A stretch of 11,128 bases of DNA from positions 1-11,128 of the forward strand of contig CAIXRL010000117.1 in NCBI GenBank assembly GCA_903921835.1, given 5' to 3'. The position numbers and the translations under genes were made by a program. Shown here one piece after another: positions 6,075 through 11,128 of this stretch; the stretch's first letter is position 1, and every line of letters starts with the position of its first letter. This DNA is from Candidatus Eiseniibacteriota bacterium (lineage in GTDB: Bacteria > Eisenbacteria > RBG-16-71-46). Under the pieces are notes generated by a model, which was given only the letters and a program-made list of their open reading frames with translations, was not told the origin of the DNA and searched no databases.

Positions 6075-8657
6075 TCAGGCCACGGCGACGCGGTCCAGCG
6101 CGCCACGGACCGTCGCGGCCAGGGCGTTGAGCGAATAGGGCTTCTGCAGCAGCACCGTACCCGCCTCGAGCACGCCGTGGGGGGCGAGGATGTTCGCCGT
6201 GTAGCCCGACATGAATACCACGCGCAGGCCGGGGCGGATCAGCACCAGGCGGTCGTGGAGCTGCCTGCCGCTGAGGCCCGGCATGACCACGTCGGTGAGA
6301 AGCAGGTCCACGTTCACGGCCGGATTCGCGACGAGCTTCAGCGCCTCCTCCCCGCTGCCGGCGGCGTGCACGGTGTAGCCGAGGTCCATGAGCACGCGGC
6401 GGGTGAGATCGCGCACGATGGCCTCGTCCTCGACGAGCAGGATGCTCTCGCTGCCGGGCGGAGGCGACTCGGGCTCGGCGGCAGCCGCGGCCTGCGGCGC
6501 CACGGATACGGCCGGGAAGAAGAGCGAGAAGCGCGTTCCCTCACCCGGCGTGGATACGAGTTCGATGAAGCCGCCGCTCTGGCGGACGATGCCATACACG
6601 GTGGACAGCCCGAGCCCCGTGCCGCGGCCAAACTCCTTGGTGGTGAAGAACGGCTCGAAGACGTGCTCGAGCAGTTCCGGAGGAATGCCGGCGCCGTCGT
6701 CGGAAACATCCAGCCGGACGAACCGGCCGGGCCGCGCGCCGGAGCGCTCGCGGACATCGGCCTCGGTGAACTCCGTCACGCCCGTCGCGATGACGATCCG
6801 CCCGCCGCGCGGCATGGCGTCGCGCGCGTTCACGGCGAGGTTCACGAGCACCTGCTCGAGCTGCGTGCGGTCCACGAGCACGGCCTGGAGCGAGGGCGAC
6901 GGCTCGACCACCAGCTCGACGTCCTCCCCGATCAGCCGGCGCATCATCGCGAGCGCACCGCTCACGAGCACGTTGAGGTCCGACGCCACGGGCGCGATGA
7001 CCTGCTTGCGGCTGAAGGAGAGCAGCTGCGCCGTGAGCGCGGCCGCGCGCTGCGCCGAGCGCCGGATCTCCTCGAGGTCGCGCCGCATGTGATCGCCGGC
7101 GGGCAGGCGCACCAGCGCGAGCTCCGACGTGCCGAGGATCACGGTGAGGATGTTGTTGAAGTCGTGGGCGACGCCGCCCGCCAGCCGGCCGACGGCCTCC
7201 ATGCGAGAGGCCTGGAGCAGCTGCTCCTCGAGCCGCTGGCGCATCGCCTCCGCCTCCAGCCGATCCGTGATGTCGCGCACGACGGCCTGCAGCAGCGTCC
7301 GTCCCGGAAGGTCGACGCGGTGCAGCGCCACCTCGCATTCGAAGTGCCCGCCGCCCGACCGCAGGTGGCGCCACTGGAACGATTGCGGCTCGCCGGCGAG
7401 CGCCGCCGCCACGTAGGTGGCCGCCCGCTCGCCCGACGCGCGGCCGTCCGCCTGCTCATGCGGCGAGAGGTCCGCGGGCACCATGCCGCGCAGCACGTGC
7501 ACCGGAAGGCCGAACAACCGCTCCGCGCTGGCATTGCAGTCGAGGAAGCGCTCGGCGTCCATGAGCAGGACGGCCTCGGGCGTGGAGTCGAACAGCGTGC
7601 GGAACTGACCTTCCACCTCGATCATTCGGTCGCGTTCGCGCAGCAGCACGCTCTGGCGCGCGAACGCGAGGACCAGCACGACGCCCGAGCCGTAGGCGAT
7701 CGAACTCTGCACCGCGAGCGGCACGTTGGGGAACTTGAATGCAGCGACCATGGCCCCGCAGGCGCCGACGACCGCGACGAGCGGCAGCAGGCGCAGCCAG
7801 CCTTCGTAGCGCCGCTCCCACTTGTGATTGGCGACCGGCGCCGGATTCCAGCGCGCCACGCCCACCCCGAGCAGGAGCGCCTGGAGGGAGAAGCACGCGT
7901 TGTACAGCGTGCCGTCCGTCAGCTGCCCTGCGAGCGTCATGGCGTTCCACTTCATCCACAGCGCGCCGCCCATGGCGAGGCTGCCCACGAACAGCAGCCA
8001 GCCCGCGTCCGCGCGCAGGCGCAGGGCCGGGACCATCATCGCCCCGATGCAGGCCGCCGCCAGCAGCCCGAGCGGGTACGCGACCAGCACCGCCATCTGC
8101 AACAACGTGTTGTCTCCGCGCAGCGGCAGGTAGAGCGCCAGCACCAGCGTGAGCGCGGCCACCGAGAAGGTGCCGGCGTCCAGCGCGACGATCCGCAGGC
8201 GACCGGGGCCTGCGTACGCCCCGGCCTCGCGCGCGATGCCGATCGCGCAGAACGTGCCGAGCATGAGGAAGAAGGCGTCCGATGGCGCGGGGAACGCGGT
8301 CCAGCCCGAGGCCACCTGCACGTCCCAGAGCACCTGGCCCACCGCGTAGCCCGTCACGGCGAGCGCGTACCACCTCAGCGAGGTGGAGCGTTCGGGCGGG
8401 CCGTGACGTACCGCGATCCACGCGAGCGCGGCGCAGGCGGCGTCCGAGAGCGTCCAGTGCACGTTGTCGAGCACGCGCCGGACGTCGGCGGAATGCGTGA
8501 AGCGCTCGGCGAGGACGATGCCGATCAGGAGAAGGCACGCGGGAACGAGCACGGGCGTGATGTGACGCCACGGCACCGGGCCGCGGACGGCGGCAGCCGT
8601 CGCGGGTTCCGAATCGGGCGCCTGAAGCGCCGAAACGTCCGTGGTCTCGGTGCTCAA
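6075..8657 (-). CDS. Membrane hybrid sensor histidine kinase (PAS, HisKA, HATPase, receiver)
   Basis: Inner-membrane sensor kinase with its own receiver domain; the signal is unknown. With the TTG start at 8657 the product is 860 residues. The N-terminal sensor (about 33-335) has roughly ten hydrophobic segments that I cannot assign to a named domain. A PAS domain follows (about 348-465, ending VVRDITDR). The HisKA domain has GGVAHDFNNIL with phospho-acceptor His498. The ATPase domain has NLAVNARDAM (N-box, Asn610), DDGAGIP (653-659), FEPFFTTK (667-674) and GRGTGLGLS (677-685). A Pro/Ala linker leads to a CheY-like receiver (about 738-855) with Glu743/Asp744, phospho-acceptor Asp789 (LLTDVVMPG), Ser817 and Lys839 (QKP). 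All key residues are present, so it should be active. No DNA-binding output domain is fused and no partner regulator is in the window, so a phosphorelay to a distant gene is likely. An upstream in-frame start at 8786 would add a poor, arginine-rich extension. Confidence 0.93.
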   Translation of the reverse strand: MSTETTDVSALQAPDSEPATAAAVRGPVPWRHITPVLVPACLLLIGIVLAERFTHSADVRRVLDNVHWTLSDAACAALAWIAVRHGPPERSTSLRWYALAVTGYAVGQVLWDVQVASGWTAFPAPSDAFFLMLGTFCAIGIAREAGAYAGPGRLRIVALDAGTFSVAALTLVLALYLPLRGDNTLLQMAVLVAYPLGLLAAACIGAMMVPALRLRADAGWLLFVGSLAMGGALWMKWNAMTLAGQLTDGTLYNACFSLQALLLGVGVARWNPAPVANHKWERRYEGWLRLLPLVAVVGACGAMVAAFKFPNVPLAVQSSIAYGSGVVLVLAFARQSVLLRERDRMIEVEGQFRTLFDSTPEAVLLMDAERFLDCNASAERLFGLPVHVLRGMVPADLSPHEQADGRASGERAATYVAAALAGEPQSFQWRHLRSGGGHFECEVALHRVDLPGRTLLQAVVRDITDRLEAEAMRQRLEEQLLQASRMEAVGRLAGGVAHDFNNILTVILGTSELALVRLPAGDHMRRDLEEIRRSAQRAAALTAQLLSFSRKQVIAPVASDLNVLVSGALAMMRRLIGEDVELVVEPSPSLQAVLVDRTQLEQVLVNLAVNARDAMPRGGRIVIATGVTEFTEADVRERSGARPGRFVRLDVSDDGAGIPPELLEHVFEPFFTTKEFGRGTGLGLSTVYGIVRQSGGFIELVSTPGEGTRFSLFFPAVSVAPQAAAAAEPESPPPGSESILLVEDEAIVRDLTRRVLMDLGYTVHAAGSGEEALKLVANPAVNVDLLLTDVVMPGLSGRQLHDRLVLIRPGLRVVFMSGYTANILAPHGVLEAGTVLLQKPYSLNALAATVRGALDRVAVA

Positions 8658-8810
8658 CCCGTCTCCTCGTCGCCGTGTTCCCGCGGCGCGCCGCATTCGC
8701 GCGCGCGGATGCCTGCAGCCGGACGCTCCGCGACGCACGGGAGGGACAGGCCGGGCGCCCCGACGAGGGCCGCCGCAGAAGATCATCGGCGCGCCGTGGC
8801 GCCTGCTGAA
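8658..8810. other. Spacer upstream of the kinase
   Basis: Non-coding interval between the terminator of the S41 gene and the kinase start. It is GC-rich and contains GGCGCGCC twice. The kinase promoter should lie here because the upstream gene ends in a good terminator, but I find no convincing sigma70 or sigma54 hexamer pair. Confidence 0.4.
8663..8668 (-). promoter_or_regulatory. Ribosome binding site deciding the TTG start of the kinase
   Basis: GAGGAG on the minus strand lies 5 bases before the TTG at 8657-8655. This is why I place the kinase start at TTG and not at an upstream start codon, whose extra 43 residues look like non-coding GC-rich translation. Confidence 0.75.
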
Positions 8811-8850
8811 GCAAAACCCGGCGGCGACGCGTCCTGCGCGTCGCCGCCGG
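8811..8850 (-). terminator. Intrinsic terminator after the S41-like gene
   Basis: A perfect 14-bp stem (arms 8850-8837 and 8831-8818 on the transcript, CCGGCGGCGACGCG and its complement) with a 5-base loop, CAGGA, is followed directly by GTTTTGCTT. Stem strength and the U-run at 8816-8813 fit a Rho-independent terminator acting on minus-strand transcripts. It begins 38 bases after the stop of the S41-like gene and separates the rho/S41 unit from the kinase. Confidence 0.88.
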
Positions 8851-8887
8851 TGTCTGGCCTGACACGGAACGTCGGCCGGTCAGCCGG

Positions 8888-10420
8888 TCAGCGCTTCCCC
8901 GCCGGCGCCCGGCCCAGCCAGCGCAAGGCCTGGGTCATCAGCGAGTCCATCCCACCCGTGAGCAGGCCCGCGTTGAGGGAATCGTCGGGCATGAACGCAC
9001 CCTCGAGGCGGCGGCCGTTGCGGTCCGACAGGATCCCGGTCGCGAAGCGCAGTTCGGCCCCGTCGCTCAGGCGAATACGCTCGCGGGCCTGCCCGTGGCC
9101 GGCGGTGGGCTCACCGAAGAAACGCGTGTTCGCACGCCCACGAAACGCCAGCGCCAGGGCCTCGCCGGCGCCGGACGTGCGCGGCCCGACCAGCACCGCG
9201 ACCGGCAGGGAGTCCACGTGCAGTTCCGGGGAGACGACGGACACCAGCCGGCACTCCGGCGGTGCGCCCGGCTCGTACTCCACGAGGCCGTGGTGATGCG
9301 TCCAGCGCCCGCGGCGGCCGTCGGGGCGCTGCCAGCCGAGCAGCGTTCCCTCTCCCATCAGCGGCCCCAGGCCCGCCATGGCCGGCGCGATCTCGCCGCC
9401 CGTGACGACGCGCAGATCCACCAGCCAGCCGCGGATGCCCTTTGCGCCCAGCCTCGTGATCACGCTACGCGTGGTGTCCGCGAACGCGATCTCGATCGCC
9501 CTCGACTCCGAGGTGCAGCTCGGCATGCGGATCATCCCGATCGTGCTGTCCGGCGAAAGCACGTTCATCAACCTGAAGTTCTGCTCGAGCCCGACCAGGC
9601 GGGGAACGGCCGGGGGCACGAACTCGCCCTCGGAATCGAGACGGCGAACCGCGTAGCGCAGCGCGTCGCCGGCGTCGGCGGGCACCTTCCCGCCCAGCAT
9701 CTGGGTGCGCGCCGCGCGCTGGAGCACGCCCCAGCTGAGCTGCGAGGTGAGCACGCTGCGCCGGCACAGCGAATCGAGCGCCGCGTCGAGATAGGCCCGC
9801 GCGCGCGGCGAAGACTGCGGCGCCTGCTCCGGCTCCAGCGCCTCCAGCACGACGTCGTCGACCCACGTCGTGCCGCCGCCCGGGACAACGATCCCGTAGG
9901 TCACGCGCTGCACCTCGGGCAGGACCGGCATGAGGACTTCGTAGCGGGTCCAGCCGGTGTCGCCCTCCGGCCAGCGACCCGCGGAGTCGTTCGAGGCGAT
10001 CGTGTTCGACGAGGTGATCAGGTGAACCCACATCGACACGCGTCCCGCGCCCTCCGTGCGGATCCAGGCCGTCAGGCGCACCGCCACCGCACCGGCGCGC
10101 AGGCTGTCGGGCAGGGCGCGGACCAGCGCCACGTAGCCCTTCAGCCCGCTCGCCGAGAGCTTCACGGCGCGCTCGCCGCCGTGGCCCGGCGTGACGAGTT
10201 CCACGCGCGCCGTGGGCTGGTTGCCGCCGCGACGCCAGCCCGCCGGCCAGGTGGCGTTCGAATCGGCGCCGACCTCGAAGTCCGAAACGTCCGCGCGCGG
10301 CGCGGCCACGACGTGCACCGCACGCGCGGGCTGCCGGTTCGCCGCGCCGATCGAGGAGCCGGCGGCCAGGAGGAGCGTCGACGACAGGATCAACCATGAT
10401 GCCAGAATGGAACGTCGCAT
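8888..10420 (-). CDS. Secreted S41-family (C-terminal processing) peptidase-like protein
   Basis: Exported protein with an S41 peptidase fold, possibly catalytically impaired. From the ATG at 10420 it is 510 residues. It has a signal peptide (about 1-27), then a beta-sandwich domain (about 45-195) with FEVG, LTAWIRTEG (116-124) and TTWVDDVVLE (184-193), resembling carbohydrate-binding-like jelly rolls in related S41 proteins. A helical region (200-285) precedes the S41 core: IGMIRMPS (294-301), GWLVDLRVVTGGE (331-343), LGPLMGEGT (351-359), VLVGPRTSGAGEALALAF (409-426) and FFGEPTAG (434-441). Related enzymes read TASSGE or TASASE, with the nucleophile at the third position; here the segment is TSGAGE, with Gly417 at that place. 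The Lys of CtpA-type enzymes is replaced by His442. An alternative ATG at 10468 overlaps the rho stop (TGATG) and would add 16 residues before the signal peptide. A strong terminator follows. Confidence 0.85.
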   Translation of the reverse strand: MRRSILASWLILSSTLLLAAGSSIGAANRQPARAVHVVAAPRADVSDFEVGADSNATWPAGWRRGGNQPTARVELVTPGHGGERAVKLSASGLKGYVALVRALPDSLRAGAVAVRLTAWIRTEGAGRVSMWVHLITSSNTIASNDSAGRWPEGDTGWTRYEVLMPVLPEVQRVTYGIVVPGGGTTWVDDVVLEALEPEQAPQSSPRARAYLDAALDSLCRRSVLTSQLSWGVLQRAARTQMLGGKVPADAGDALRYAVRRLDSEGEFVPPAVPRLVGLEQNFRLMNVLSPDSTIGMIRMPSCTSESRAIEIAFADTTRSVITRLGAKGIRGWLVDLRVVTGGEIAPAMAGLGPLMGEGTLLGWQRPDGRRGRWTHHHGLVEYEPGAPPECRLVSVVSPELHVDSLPVAVLVGPRTSGAGEALALAFRGRANTRFFGEPTAGHGQARERIRLSDGAELRFATGILSDRNGRRLEGAFMPDDSLNAGLLTGGMDSLMTQALRWLGRAPAGKR

Positions 10421-10467
10421 AGGGACTCGCTTGCCCAGGACCGCACGCACGGGACGTGGATCCTGCA

Positions 10468-11128
<661 letters not shown>

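Noticed and set aside
8658..8786. Upstream start of the kinase frame at 8786
   Set aside because: It adds 43 low-complexity, arginine-rich residues, while TTG at 8657 has a GAGGAG site 5 bases before it.
5925..9296. A plus-strand open frame of 1123 codons
   Set aside because: It lies antisense to the NHL gene, the kinase and part of the S41-like gene, all of which have clear family motifs. Its translation is rich in Arg, His, Ala and Gly with no recognisable domain, as expected for the antisense of GC-rich coding DNA.

Overview
This is a GC-rich bacterial chromosome segment in which every gene I can support lies on the minus strand, so transcription runs from high to low coordinates. The gene set rho, rpmE, DUF1385, prfA, prmC is a conserved housekeeping neighbourhood in several phyla, including Firmicutes and Deltaproteobacteria. 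The high GC content, the secreted NHL beta-propeller and the S41 protein with an N-terminal jelly-roll-like domain suggest a Gram-negative environmental lineage, such as the FCB/Gemmatimonadota/Eisenbacteria area or a deltaproteobacterium. That placement is inference; no rRNA or other taxonomic marker is present.

Layout in transcription order, from the right edge: (1) the C-terminal half of transcription terminator Rho (10468-11128, cut by the window edge). (2) A secreted S41-family peptidase-like protein (8888-10420), whose possible upstream start overlaps the rho stop and which ends at a strong intrinsic terminator (8811-8850). (3) A membrane hybrid histidine kinase with PAS, kinase and receiver domains (6075-8657, TTG start). 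(4) A secreted NHL-repeat protein (5047-5964). (5) A good sigma70-type promoter (4942-4970) and leader for rpmE (4558-4827). (6) A long hairpin (4503-4549) between rpmE and a DUF1385 membrane protein (3513-4484). (7) prfA (2419-3516), a small membrane-anchored thioredoxin-like protein (1899-2390) and prmC (945-1853). (8) A two-domain rhodanese-type sulfurtransferase (3-803), cut at the left edge just after its active-site loop.

The functional core is translation and transcription termination. RF1 (PrfA) releases peptides at UAA/UAG, PrmC methylates the GGQ glutamine of release factors, L31 is a ribosomal protein and Rho terminates transcription. Between rho and rpmE sits a block of about 5.4 kb of accessory envelope and signalling genes (S41, kinase, NHL) that interrupts the usual cluster. 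A small redoxin-like gene similarly separates prfA from prmC.

I see no CRISPR array, transposase, integrase, tRNA or rRNA, and no convincing new multi-gene system. The points most worth a second look are: the S41 protein lacks serine at the expected nucleophile position; the redoxin-like gene lies inside the release-factor operon; a terminator-like hairpin lies directly before DUF1385-prfA; and the NHL protein carries an unusual basic tail. No stretch longer than 300 bases is without a gene; the largest gaps are 8658-8887 and 4828-5046.
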